Shown here: positions 34,036-42,285 of the stretch, piece by piece
Position numbering within the stretch: the stretch's first letter is position 1
How the letters are laid out: the number at the start of each line of letters is the position of its first letter
Assembly (NCBI GenBank): GCA_023393115.1
Contig: JAEWMS010000082.1
Coordinates: 1 to 55,250 of the forward strand
Source: Bacillota bacterium
GTDB taxonomy: Bacteria; Bacillota; Clostridia; Acetivibrionales; DSM-1351
Direction: 5' to 3'
Length of the DNA: 55,250 nt
Notes under the pieces: model-generated
The model's database searches: none
What the model was told of the DNA's origin: nothing
The model's input: the letters and a program-made list of their open reading frames with translations, nothing else
Program-made: the position numbers and the translations under genes

Positions 34036-34308
34036 AGTCTCTACCTCCGTGATCCACTATATCTTTATTGAGTAGGGCACCAAAAAATACATGCGTCTTC
34101 CCAAATAAAATATTATACATGACATCTGCAATTAAGTAAATGATATTTGACGCGGTTACATAAAATTATTAAATAAATCTTAATTTTGAAAAATATTCAA
34201 ATAAATAATTGAAAGAATATGATTTTTAGTATAACTTTATATTATAAGCGTTAAGTACTCTTAACAGTAGAACTTTAATAATACTAAGGATGAAACGGAG
34301 TCTGTAAA
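34036..34308. other. Divergent intergenic region
   Basis: 273 bp, very AT-rich, between the flavoprotein and the glycosyltransferase. It must hold both promoters; I see no unambiguous -35/-10 pair and no gene. Confidence 0.4.
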
Positions 34309-35280
34309 ATGAATTACTATTTACCTTTTTTTCTATCACTGGTAATTATGTTAATTGTTACACCTCAACTTACAAAACTCGCTCATAAAATAAACTATAC
34401 AGAAAAACCAAATCTCCAAAGTGAAAGAAAGATACATAAGGAAAATAAGGCATATCTGGCCGCAGTAGGAATCTTTTTTTCGTTTTGGCTTTGCTACTTT
34501 ATATTCAGCAGGGATTTTAGCCAGAAATCAGTAGCTTTATTTATCAGCTCTTTGATTATTTGGGCCATCGGAATGGTAGATGACTGGTTCAAAATAAATG
34601 GAAGAGACCTGAAAGCCCTGCCTAAGTTTTTGATTCAAATATTCGCATGTCTTATTACGGTCTATTTTACCAATATCAGGTTTTTTGGAATAACTAACCC
34701 ATTAGATGGTTCGTATATACTTTTTCCGGAATGGATACAATTTTTCCTTTCAGTATTATGGTTATTTGGAGTAACTACGGTAATAAACTTCTCTGACGGC
34801 CTTGACGGATTGGCAGGAGGATTATCCTGTATTTCGGCGGGAACACTTTTCGTGGTTTCAATAACAAAGGGAAACCAGTTGCTGGCCATCATGTCAATTA
34901 CTCTGGTTGGAGTATGTCTTGGATATCTGAAATATAATAAATATCCTGCCAAAATATTGATGGGTGATGCGGGGGCTACTTTCCTGGGTTTTATCCTTGC
35001 AATAATATCGTTGGACGGGGCGTTCAAACAAGCTACGGTGGTATCTATTTTTATTCCTATTCTGGTGTTAGGTCTTCCAATATTTGATAATATATTTGTA
35101 ATGCTTAAAAGGATAAAAGAAGGTAAACGCATATATATAGGTGATTCCTCACAAATACATTACAGGTTGCTAAAGAAAGGCCTCACTCAGAAGCAAGCGG
35201 TATATTTCCTTTATCTTGTATGTATATGTCTGAATTTAAGCGCAATAATTCTTCTTTTGCTGGGCGAAATTTCCTATTAG
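34309..35280 (+). CDS. UDP-GlcNAc:undecaprenyl-phosphate GlcNAc-1-phosphate transferase (WecA/TagO type)
   Basis: 323 aa, about ten membrane helices. MraY/WecA-family motifs: TEKPNLQSERKIHKENKAYL (about 32-51), WAIGMVDDWFKINGR (about 85-99; catalytic Asp pair), VINFSDGLDGLAGGLS (about 160-175), KILMGDAGATFLGF (about 215-228), and a cytoplasmic QIHYRLLKKGL near 282-292 resembling the HxHHRL box. It starts teichoic acid or surface glycan synthesis by making undecaprenyl-PP-GlcNAc. The polymer is unknown, since no glycan cluster follows. Confidence 0.92.
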   Translation: MNYYLPFFLSLVIMLIVTPQLTKLAHKINYTEKPNLQSERKIHKENKAYLAAVGIFFSFWLCYFIFSRDFSQKSVALFISSLIIWAIGMVDDWFKINGRDLKALPKFLIQIFACLITVYFTNIRFFGITNPLDGSYILFPEWIQFFLSVLWLFGVTTVINFSDGLDGLAGGLSCISAGTLFVVSITKGNQLLAIMSITLVGVCLGYLKYNKYPAKILMGDAGATFLGFILAIISLDGAFKQATVVSIFIPILVLGLPIFDNIFVMLKRIKEGKRIYIGDSSQIHYRLLKKGLTQKQAVYFLYLVCICLNLSAIILLLLGEISY

Positions 35281-35314
35281 CATATTAGCATTGACATATT
35301 AATTGTTCTGATAG

Positions 35315-35343
35315 TTGCGGAGATTCCTAATCAGTGATATAAT
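35315..35343 (+). promoter_or_regulatory. Candidate promoter for the queT leader RNA
   Basis: TTGCGG (35315-35320), 17-bp spacer, TATAAT (35338-35343). It would start an RNA near 35350, giving an untranslated leader of about 450 nt before queT. Confidence 0.5.
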
Positions 35344-35365
35344 TCTTAAAAATGAAAATAATAAA

Positions 35366-35478
35366 GACAGTTCGTGACCATCCTGTCTAAAGCTTGAATT
35401 ATAAGTAATCCTAAAATTCAAGCTTTGAATAAAACTACGGCGACGCTGCCTGCATTTGCAGGGCAGTATTTTGTTTTG
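35366..35478 (+). ncRNA. Structured 5' segment of the queT leader, ending in a terminator-like hairpin
   Basis: A hairpin GACAG/CTGTC at 35366-35387 has a loop containing TCGTGACC, which is perfectly complementary to GGTCACGA at 35536-35543 (a possible long-range or pseudoknot helix). A second hairpin has 11-bp arms (AAGCTTGAATT / AATTCAAGCTT, about 35390-35426). A third, CTGCC-TGCA / TGCA-GGGCAG at about 35447-35466, is followed by a T-rich run, like a terminator. No coding potential. Class not recognised. Confidence 0.5.
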
Positions 35479-35550
35479 TTTCACAGTAATTCCGGGCTTG
35501 GAAGACTGTACACTCCTGTGTTTAAATGTACCACCGGTCACGACAGGGAG

Positions 35551-35807
35551 AAGAGGTTAGCTTGAAAGACTTCGCTAAAGCTCGTCTTCCAAACTAACCT
35601 ATGAATTTATGGCCGCGCGACATATTCAAAGTTATATATAGTACTTGATTGAAGTAATGAGTTTGAGTTGAATACTTTGAAAGCGCACATGGCCAATTAA
35701 CCTCCTTTATTCGCCTCGCAGCGGATTTGGGAGTAGATAAATTTCATAAAATATTGTGACCACTAAGCGGCTCAAAGCCACTTTCAGTGGCTTAGGAGGT
35801 TAATATT
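35551..35807 (+). promoter_or_regulatory. Leader with mutually exclusive helices controlling the queT ribosome binding site
   Basis: GGTTAG (35555-35560) pairs with CTAACC (35594-35599) outside a GAAGA/TCTTC stem (35550-35554 with about 35585-35589), a pseudoknot-like layout. TAACCT (35595-35600) can instead pair with AGGTTA of the Shine-Dalgarno (35797-35802). ATTAACCTCCT (35696-35706) is a perfect 11-nt complement of AGGAGGTTAAT (35794-35804). AGCCACT/AGTGGCT forms a hairpin just before the RBS. Bases 35588-35616 and 35769-35783 recur at 47622-47650 and 47657-47671. Confidence 0.6.
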
Positions 35808-36329
35808 ATGAGAAACAAAAAAATGATTTGGCTGACAACCTCAGCAATGATAGCAGCAGTATATCTGGTGCTGACACTAATTTTTTACTTGACCAGTTTC
35901 CTTCCATACCAGATCAGATTTGCAGAAATTCTGACCGTATTGCCTTATTTTACACCTCTGTCTATTCCTGGTTTATTTGTAGGCTGCATTATTGCAAATA
36001 TACTTGGGGGCAATGGAATATGGGATATAGTAGTAGGTAGCCTGTCTACACTGTTGGCTGCTTATTTGACTTTCAAATTGACTTATAACAAGCCAAAACG
36101 AAAGTGGCTGGCTCCTTTGCCGCCGGTTATTATCAATGCAGTTTTTGTGGGAGCCATGCTTAGTGTTCTTTACAAGCTGCCATTGTTTGCCACAATGCTT
36201 TCAGTTGGGTTAGGCCAGATTGTAGCATGTTATGTACTGGGTTTCCCATTAATGTTGTTATTTGAGAAAAACAAGCGAATAAGCGAACTTTTTAAACGAA
36301 TTTCTAATAAATGTTCATTTCTGTCTTGA
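35808..36329 (+). CDS. queT: QueT-type ECF transporter S component (queuosine precursor)
   Basis: 173 aa, about five membrane helices. The FLPYQIRFAEILTVLPYFTP motif (about 32-51) and GLFVGCIIANILGGNGIWDI (about 56-75) are typical of QueT/COG4708, the vitamin-binding subunit for preQ1-type queuosine precursors, which works with a shared ECF energising module encoded elsewhere. TAGGAGG precedes the ATG. The long regulatory leader fits a vitamin-responsive gene, although I could not fit it to the preQ1-I or preQ1-II consensus. Confidence 0.85.
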   Translation: MRNKKMIWLTTSAMIAAVYLVLTLIFYLTSFLPYQIRFAEILTVLPYFTPLSIPGLFVGCIIANILGGNGIWDIVVGSLSTLLAAYLTFKLTYNKPKRKWLAPLPPVIINAVFVGAMLSVLYKLPLFATMLSVGLGQIVACYVLGFPLMLLFEKNKRISELFKRISNKCSFLS

Positions 36330-36394
36330 TTTTTTCTATGGTCTATAATACAATTACTTTGTCAGCAAGATAGACATAAAACTTAATAATGGTG

Positions 36395-36433
36395 TTTTTT
36401 AGTATAGTTTTTTAAAAGCTTTATACTAAAAAA
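36395..36433. terminator. A/T-rich terminator after queT
   Basis: TTTTTTAGTATA (36395-36406) pairs with TATACTAAAAAA (36422-36433), perfect 12-bp arms. It ends 4 nt before the guanine aptamer P1. Confidence 0.7.
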
Positions 36434-36436
36434 TAT

Positions 36437-36503
36437 CCCGTATATTCTCGGTGATATGGTCCGAAAGTCTCTACGAAGCCGCCGTAAATGGCTTTGCTAC
36501 GGG
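36437..36503 (+). promoter_or_regulatory. Guanine-type purine riboswitch
   Basis: P1 is CCCGTA/TACGGG (36437-36442, 36498-36503). The L2 signature TGATATGG, J2/3 GTCTCTAC and L3 GCCGTAAAT match the purine aptamer. The ligand-pairing base in J3/1 is C (36497), which specifies guanine or hypoxanthine. The base before it is G (36496) instead of the usual A. The gene downstream is xpt, the classic target. A terminator hairpin lies at 36543. Confidence 0.92.
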
Positions 36504-36542
36504 TGTTCATCTTTGACATTTATTCATTGTCATAAGAATAAG

Positions 36543-36571
36543 AGCTCCCAATCCACGATTGGGAGCTTTAA
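36543..36571 (+). terminator. Attenuator hairpin of the guanine riboswitch
   Basis: AGCTCCCAATC (36543-36553) pairs with GATTGGGAGCT (36557-36567), followed by TT and an A/T-rich tail. It sits between aptamer and xpt, consistent with transcription attenuation by purines. Confidence 0.8.
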
Positions 36572-36670
36572 TATTAACTAGGCTGTTTTTTATGGCTATT
36601 AGTGAAATTATTATGACTTGAAATATTTTGTTAGATTACATAATATTTCGTATTTTCCTGGAGGGATAAG

Positions 36671-37243
36671 ATGGAACTCTTAAAGCAAAGAATTTTAAAT
36701 GACGGACAAGTAATAGGTAATGATATTCTTAAAGTGGATTCTTTTTTGAATCATCAGATGGATGTTCAGCTTTTCAATGAAATGGGCAAGGAATTTTACA
36801 GATTATTTGCTTATAAAAATGTTACCAAAATACTGACAATTGAATCTTCAGGGATAGGTATTGCATGTATCGCTGCGCAATACTTTAAGGTTCCTGTTGT
36901 TTTTGCAAAAAAAACCGAAGCCAAAAATCTTGATTCCGATATGTATCTTTCAGAAGTGTTTTCATTTACAAAACAAAAAACCTATAACATAAGAGTTTCT
37001 AAAAAGTATATAAATTCCAAAGATATAGTTTTAATAATTGATGATTTTCTCGCGAACGGAAAAGCAGCCCTCGGACTTACTGATATTGTAGGACAGGCAG
37101 GTGCGGAGGTAGCCGGCATAGGAATAGCAATAGAAAAAGGCTTTCAGGATGGCGGCAAACTATTGAGAGAAAAGGGAATTGACGTTCAATCACTTGCTAT
37201 TGTCCAAAGCATGGAGGGTGGCAAAATAACTTTTCTGGATTAA
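36671..37243 (+). CDS. xpt: Xanthine phosphoribosyltransferase
   Basis: 190 aa, the normal Xpt length. MELLKQRILNDGQVIGNDIL at the start and VDSFLNHQMD (about 23-32) are Xpt-specific. IESSGIGIACIAAQYFKVP (about 57-75) precedes the PRPP-binding VLIIDDFLANGKAALGL (about 119-135). It salvages xanthine to XMP using PRPP. Regulated by the guanine riboswitch upstream. The nucleoside-type importer that follows supports a purine salvage cluster. Confidence 0.96.
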   Translation: MELLKQRILNDGQVIGNDILKVDSFLNHQMDVQLFNEMGKEFYRLFAYKNVTKILTIESSGIGIACIAAQYFKVPVVFAKKTEAKNLDSDMYLSEVFSFTKQKTYNIRVSKKYINSKDIVLIIDDFLANGKAALGLTDIVGQAGAEVAGIGIAIEKGFQDGGKLLREKGIDVQSLAIVQSMEGGKITFLD

Positions 37244-37337
37244 TAATTAGTTGACATAAAAAGGTGAAGTGGATAGGTGGAGCAAATAGAACGACATATA
37301 GGGGTGAAGCCTACATAAGGTACTATAAAAGGGATTA

Positions 37338-37361
37338 AATGCTGCCGATATCGGAAGCATT
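37338..37361 (+). promoter_or_regulatory. 24-bp palindrome upstream of the BMP lipoprotein gene
   Basis: AATGCT-G-CCGAT / ATCGG-A-AGCATT is symmetrical except for one G/A mismatch in each arm. It lies 38 bp before the ATG, just after a TACTATAAA stretch, a position suited to a repressor operator. No known operator consensus was recognised. Confidence 0.5.
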
Positions 37362-37398
37362 ATGATAAATCAATTAATGAAATTAGGGGGATTTTAGA

Positions 37399-38502
37399 AT
37401 GAAAAGATTATTGGCATTAATGCTGGCTGTTGTAATGATTTGCTCTGTTGCACTTACAGGTTGCGGATCAAAATCAGCAAGTTCATCTGGAAAAGTGGAC
37501 GCAGTAAAAGCAGGCTTTATCTACATTGGACCTATCGGAGACGGTGGATACACTTATGCCCATGACCAGGGTCGTTTGTATTTGGAAGAAAAGCTGAAAG
37601 ACAAGGGTGTAACCACCGCTTACCTGGAAAATGTTGCTGAAGACGCATCTGTTGAAAAGGCTATGAAAGACCTTATTGACCAGGGCTGTAATGTTATTTT
37701 CGCTACCAGCTTCGGGTACATGGAGTATGTTGACAAAGTTGCAAAGGAATATCCGGACGTTAAATTCTTCCATTGCTCAGGTTATATGTCAAACGAGACA
37801 AACTTTGTTTATTACTTTGGAAGAATTGAGCAGACAAGATATCTTTCAGGTATAGCTGCAGGTCTGAAATCGAAAACCGGTAAAATCGGTTATGTTGCAG
37901 CAAAGCAGATTCCTGAAGTTATAAGAGGTATCAACGCATTTACTCTTGGAGTTCAGTCTGTAAATCCTAATGCAACAGTAAGTGTGAAGTGGACAGATAC
38001 CTGGTACGATCCTACCCTTGAAAAGAATGCAGCAACTGCACTTTTAAATGACGGTTGTGATGTAATCGCTCAACACCAGGATACAACAGGTCCTCAAATA
38101 GCTGCAGAAGAAAAGGGTGCATTTGCTATCGGATACAACTCAGATAGCAGCAAGGCTGCTCCAAAGGCTTACATAACTGCTCCTATATGGAACTGGGGTG
38201 TATACTATGTAGATCAGGTGCAGAAAATTCTTGACGGAACCTGGAAGCCTGAAAACTACTGGGGTGGACTTAAAGAAGGTGTTGTAGACCTTGCTCCTCT
38301 AACAGAAAATGCTGAAGCAGGCACAAAGGAAAAGATCGAAGAGGTTAAGGCTAAAATACTGGATGGTTCCTTCAAGGTATTCGCAGGACCAATCCTTGAT
38401 CAATCAGGTGCCGTTAAGGTTGCTGAAGGTGCTGAAATGACTGACGATGAACAGTTAAACTGTAAATGGTTTGTAAAGGGTGTAAACGGTAAAATTGACT
38501 AG
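37399..38502 (+). CDS. BMP-family ABC transporter substrate-binding lipoprotein
   Basis: 367 aa. Lipoprotein signal peptide with lipobox VALTGC, Cys near residue 22. The mature protein has the BMP/PnrA fold: FIYIGPIGDGGYTYAHDQGR (about 40-59) at the start, the TSFGYMEYVDKVAKEYP region (about 103-119), and GYNSDSSKAAPKAYITAPIW (about 248-267). Members bind purine nucleosides or related compounds. The ABC ATPase and two permeases follow, so it delivers substrate to that importer. Position next to xpt favours nucleosides or bases. Confidence 0.93.
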   Translation: MKRLLALMLAVVMICSVALTGCGSKSASSSGKVDAVKAGFIYIGPIGDGGYTYAHDQGRLYLEEKLKDKGVTTAYLENVAEDASVEKAMKDLIDQGCNVIFATSFGYMEYVDKVAKEYPDVKFFHCSGYMSNETNFVYYFGRIEQTRYLSGIAAGLKSKTGKIGYVAAKQIPEVIRGINAFTLGVQSVNPNATVSVKWTDTWYDPTLEKNAATALLNDGCDVIAQHQDTTGPQIAAEEKGAFAIGYNSDSSKAAPKAYITAPIWNWGVYYVDQVQKILDGTWKPENYWGGLKEGVVDLAPLTENAEAGTKEKIEEVKAKILDGSFKVFAGPILDQSGAVKVAEGAEMTDDEQLNCKWFVKGVNGKID

Positions 38503-38514
38503 AAGAAATAAAAA

Positions 38515-38584
38515 CTAATAAATGCAGGTTTTTATTAGCAGTAGTTAAAAGCCTATGGGTTTAACTACTGCTAATAAAGTTTTT
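38515..38584 (+). terminator. Intercistronic terminator with competing upstream strand
   Basis: TTTATTAGCAGTAGTTAAA (38531-38549) pairs perfectly with TTTAACTACTGCTAATAAA (38560-38578), followed by GTTTTT. CTAATAAA at 38515-38522 can instead pair with TTTATTAG (38531-38538), an antiterminator-like alternative. It would give more binding-protein transcript than transporter transcript. Confidence 0.75.
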
Positions 38585-38613
38585 AATATTTTATAGAAGT
38601 TAAAGGTGACGCC

Positions 38614-40143
38614 GTGAATAATGAAGTGTATATAAAAATTGAAAATCTGACTAAAACCTTCGGCCCTGTAATTGCAAACAATAATGTTTCTCTGGAGGTC
38701 AGAAAAGGAGAAATTCATGCTCTTTTAGGGGAAAACGGATCAGGAAAAAGTACATTGATGAATATGTTGTCAGGGATATATACACCCGACAGTGGAGCCA
38801 TTTATATTAAAGGAAAACAGGTTTCCTTTAAAAACCCAAAAGACTCCATGGCACTGGGTATTGGAATGATTCATCAGCATTTCAAGCTTGTTGAGGTATT
38901 GACCGCGAAGGAAAATATAATTGCAGGCCAGAAGGGCAGTTTCTTTATAGGAAGTAAAAGACTTTCACAGAAAATCCGTGAAATATCCGATAAATATGGG
39001 CTAAGTGTAGACCCTGACAAAAAGATATATAATATGTCGGTAGGTGAAAAGCAGACAGTTGAGATTCTTAAGGTTATTTACAGAGGCGCCGAAATTCTTA
39101 TTCTGGATGAGCCCACAGCTGTATTAACTCCTCAGGAAACAGAAAGCTTGTTTAATATTCTTAGAAAGATGAAGCAGGCAGGTTGTTCAATAATAATAAT
39201 AACCCATAAACTTAACGAGGTTATGGAGATATCAGATAGAATAACTGTTTTGAGAAAGGGCGAAACCTTTGGAACAGTTAATAAGGCGGATACCAATGCC
39301 AGTGAGCTTACCAATCTGATGGTTGGAAGAGCTGTTGATTTAGCAATTAATAGGGTAGAGAAAAAGAGCAGCAATACAATTTTAAAGATTGATGATTTAA
39401 CAGTGGAAGACCAAGAACATGTAAAGGCTCTGAATAAAGTAAGTTTCAAACTTGCAGCCGGAGAGATACTGGGAGTTGCAGGTGTCGCAGGAAGCGGTCA
39501 GAAAGAGCTGTGCGAGGCAATTGCAGGCTTGTATCCTGTAGCGGCAGGTTCTATAGAGTATAAAGATGAAAATATCGTAGGTAAAAATCCGCGTGACATA
39601 ATAAAAATGGGAATAAGTATGAGCTTTATACCTGAAGACAGGTTGGGTATGGGCCTTATTGCCTCCATGGGTATGGTTGATAACATGATTTTGAAAGAAT
39701 ATCAAAATCAAAAAGGAATTTTTATTGAAAAGAAGACGGCTAAGAATCTTGCACACAAGCTAATAAAAAAGTTAGAGATAAATACTCCTGGAGTTTATCA
39801 TCCTGTAAGGCAATTATCAGGTGGTAATATACAGAAGGTTTTACTGGGGCGGGAAATAGAATCAAACCCACATCTACTGATAACCGCCTATCCCGTCAGA
39901 GGGCTTGACATCAATGCTTCCTACACAATATACGACCTTCTGAATGAACAGAAGGAAAAAGGTGTTGGTATACTATACATTGGAGAAGATCTGGATGTTC
40001 TAATAGAACTCTGTGACAGAATTATGGTTCTGTGTAATGGGGAAGTTACCGGCATTGTTGATGCAGACAAAGTAAGCAAGGAACAGCTGGGGTTGATGAT
40101 GGCAGGAGAAAAAATAGAGGATGTTATGGGGAGGGGTGCCTGA
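38614..40143 (+). CDS. Nucleoside/sugar-type ABC transporter ATPase (two fused NBDs)
   Basis: 509 aa, GTG start (AAAGGTGA upstream). First NBD: Walker A GENGSGKST (about 39-47), signature-like MSVGEKQT (about 141-148), Walker B LILDEPTAVL (about 165-174). Second NBD: AGVAGSGQKEL (about 288-298; degenerate P-loop as usual for this family), LSGGNIQKVLLGRE (about 401-414), and LLITAYPVRGLD (about 420-431; where sugar/nucleoside relatives read QPTRGLD). This is the RbsA/MglA/NupO layout. The stop overlaps the next ATG by 1 bp. Confidence 0.94.
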   Translation: MNNEVYIKIENLTKTFGPVIANNNVSLEVRKGEIHALLGENGSGKSTLMNMLSGIYTPDSGAIYIKGKQVSFKNPKDSMALGIGMIHQHFKLVEVLTAKENIIAGQKGSFFIGSKRLSQKIREISDKYGLSVDPDKKIYNMSVGEKQTVEILKVIYRGAEILILDEPTAVLTPQETESLFNILRKMKQAGCSIIIITHKLNEVMEISDRITVLRKGETFGTVNKADTNASELTNLMVGRAVDLAINRVEKKSSNTILKIDDLTVEDQEHVKALNKVSFKLAAGEILGVAGVAGSGQKELCEAIAGLYPVAAGSIEYKDENIVGKNPRDIIKMGISMSFIPEDRLGMGLIASMGMVDNMILKEYQNQKGIFIEKKTAKNLAHKLIKKLEINTPGVYHPVRQLSGGNIQKVLLGREIESNPHLLITAYPVRGLDINASYTIYDLLNEQKEKGVGILYIGEDLDVLIELCDRIMVLCNGEVTGIVDADKVSKEQLGLMMAGEKIEDVMGRGA

Positions 40144-41222
40144 TGTTCAGAGTAGCTAAACGAACTGATTTAACAAAAAAACAATCTGTAACCTTTAGAT
40201 TACTGGCAATACTGGCAGCGCTGGTAACCTCAGGCATATTTCTTTTGATTCTGGGTTTTAATCCTTTTGAAGTGTATTTGTCAATGCTGGACGGTTCCTT
40301 TGGATCGGCTTACAGGTTCAAGGAGGCAATAATAAAAGCAATACCTTTAATTGTAACCTCTTTGGGAATATCTGTGGCCTTCAAGATGAAATTCTGGAAT
40401 ATAGGCGCTGAAGGTCAGATAATAATGGGTGCTTTTGGAGCAACCTATTTCGCATTGTTTTTCAATGAGCTTCCTTCTATTGCGTTAATTCCTTTGATGA
40501 TGGTTGCTGCAATTGTAACTGGCGGCTTATGGGCACTTATTCCGGCATTTTTTAAAGCTCAGTTCGGTACAAACGAAACGTTGTTCACATTAATGATGAA
40601 CTACATTGCTCTTAAGTGGATAAATTATCTGCAATACGGGCCTTGGAAAGACCCGAAAGCACTTGGCTTCGGTAAGATAGCAATGTTTAAGGATAATGCG
40701 CTTATGCCAAAGCTGTTTGGAATTCATATAGGCTGGATAATTGCCATTATACTTGTTGTGATGATGTATACTTTTATTAATAAAACCAAGCGTGGATATG
40801 AAATACAGGTTATAGGAGAAAGTGAAAATACGGCAAGATATGCCGGTATGAATGTAAAAAAAATCATTTTATCCTCACTTTTCATAAGCGGTGCACTTTG
40901 CGGTCTGGTTGGAATGTTCCAGGTTTCAGGTGTAAATGGTACCCTGACATATCAGGTGGCAAACGGGGTAGGTTATACAGCTATTATTACAACCTGGCTT
41001 TCAAGCCTAAGTGCTCCTCTGATTGTTATCGTCTGTTTTTTGTTTGCTGTTCTTCAACAGGGAGGAACATTTATTCAAACAGCTTTTCAGATACCGGCAT
41101 CAGCGGCGCAGCTCATTCAGGGTCTGATTTTATTCTTTGTGCTTGGAAGCGAATTTTTCATTCAGTACAGATTAATTTTGAAAGACAAAAATATTTCTGC
41201 AAAAGTAAAGGAGGCTGCATAA
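40143..41222 (+). CDS. ABC transporter permease (BMP/nucleoside importer), subunit 1
   Basis: 359 aa, about nine to ten helices. FKMKFWNIGAEGQIIMGAFG (about 81-100) is the conserved coupling motif of the BPD_transp_2 permease family. Translationally coupled with the ATPase upstream (TGATG) and with the second permease downstream (TAATG). Forms a heterodimeric channel with that subunit. Confidence 0.94.
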   Translation: MFRVAKRTDLTKKQSVTFRLLAILAALVTSGIFLLILGFNPFEVYLSMLDGSFGSAYRFKEAIIKAIPLIVTSLGISVAFKMKFWNIGAEGQIIMGAFGATYFALFFNELPSIALIPLMMVAAIVTGGLWALIPAFFKAQFGTNETLFTLMMNYIALKWINYLQYGPWKDPKALGFGKIAMFKDNALMPKLFGIHIGWIIAIILVVMMYTFINKTKRGYEIQVIGESENTARYAGMNVKKIILSSLFISGALCGLVGMFQVSGVNGTLTYQVANGVGYTAIITTWLSSLSAPLIVIVCFLFAVLQQGGTFIQTAFQIPASAAQLIQGLILFFVLGSEFFIQYRLILKDKNISAKVKEAA

Positions 41223-42166
41223 TGGAGGCTGTTTTGAGTATTTTAACCTTTGTATTAATAGATGCTGTCAAAGCTGGAACTCCTTTGCTTTTTGCAACCA
41301 TAGGCGAAATATTCTCCGAGAAGGTAGGACATACAAATCTTGGAGTAGAGGGTATGATGCTTATGGGGGCTGTAATGGGTTTCAGTGTAGGGCTGTCAAC
41401 CGGAAGCCCCATATTGGGTGTTATAGCAGCACTGGTGGCAGGGGCTTGCGGAGCGCTGATATATGCATTCCTCACTATTACCTTAAGGGCAAACCAGATT
41501 GTATCAGGTCTTTCACTTACCATATTCGGTACAGGCTTTTCAAGTTTTGTAGGTCAAAAATTGGTAGGAGAGGCTTTACCTGAATCAATTAAATCGGTAT
41601 TCAGAGCTGTAAAAATCCCCTTCTTAAGTGATATCCCCGTTTTGGGGCCTGCTTTGTTTGATCAGGATATTCTGGTGTATGCCGGTTACCTTGTAGCCAT
41701 ATTATCCGGAGTATATCTATTTAAAACTCGAATAGGTCTGAATTTAAGAACCATTGGAGAGAATCCGGGAGCGGCAGATACAGCCGGAATCAATATTACG
41801 TTATACAAATATGCACATATTCTGTTCGGCGGAGCTATGGCAGGTCTGGGAGGTGCATACCTTTCACTTGTAGTTGTTCCTTCATGGCAGGATGCAGTTA
41901 CAGGGGGAAGAGGTTGGATAGCTGTGGCGCTGGTTATATTTGTAACCTGGAATCCATATAAATCCATGCTGGGGGCTTACTTCTTCGGGGGCTTAAGTAT
42001 TCTGGGATTATACTTGCAGAGCCACTCATCTATTCCTCAGAGTATATTTGATATGCTCCCTTATTTGGCGACAATTATTGTATTAATAATGATATCTTTG
42101 AAAAAATCAAAGGAAAATTGTCCACCTAAAGCTCTTGGAGAACCATACTTCAGAGAAGAACGATAA
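41222..42166 (+). CDS. ABC transporter permease (BMP/nucleoside importer), subunit 2
   Basis: 314 aa from the ATG at 41222, which overlaps the previous stop by one base and has GGAGG upstream; the longer open frame to 40898 lies inside the first permease and is spurious. GTPLLFATIGEIFSEKVGHT (about 19-38) and NLGVEGMMLMGAVMGF (about 39-54) are BPD_transp_2 motifs; about nine helices. Ends the importer operon, followed directly by a terminator. Confidence 0.94.
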   Translation: MEAVLSILTFVLIDAVKAGTPLLFATIGEIFSEKVGHTNLGVEGMMLMGAVMGFSVGLSTGSPILGVIAALVAGACGALIYAFLTITLRANQIVSGLSLTIFGTGFSSFVGQKLVGEALPESIKSVFRAVKIPFLSDIPVLGPALFDQDILVYAGYLVAILSGVYLFKTRIGLNLRTIGENPGAADTAGINITLYKYAHILFGGAMAGLGGAYLSLVVVPSWQDAVTGGRGWIAVALVIFVTWNPYKSMLGAYFFGGLSILGLYLQSHSSIPQSIFDMLPYLATIIVLIMISLKKSKENCPPKALGEPYFREER

Positions 42167-42168
42167 AA

Positions 42169-42203
42169 AAATGGCAGCCCATATTGCTTGGCTGCCATTT
42201 CTT
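42169..42203 (+). terminator. Terminator of the BMP transporter operon
   Basis: AAATGGCAGCC (42169-42179) pairs with GGCTGCCATTT (42190-42200), starting 3 nt after the permease stop codon. Confidence 0.92.
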
Positions 42204-42285
42204 GTGCTTTAATAATATATGTAGTATGTTTAGTAATCTATTACTTTTGCTCGGTAAGGATATAGAAAGGGAAGAAAATTAGCTT

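Noticed and set aside
40898..41221. N-terminal extension of the second BMP permease
   Set aside because: The extra 108 codons lie inside the first permease in another frame; the ATG at 41222 has a proper RBS and matches the family length.
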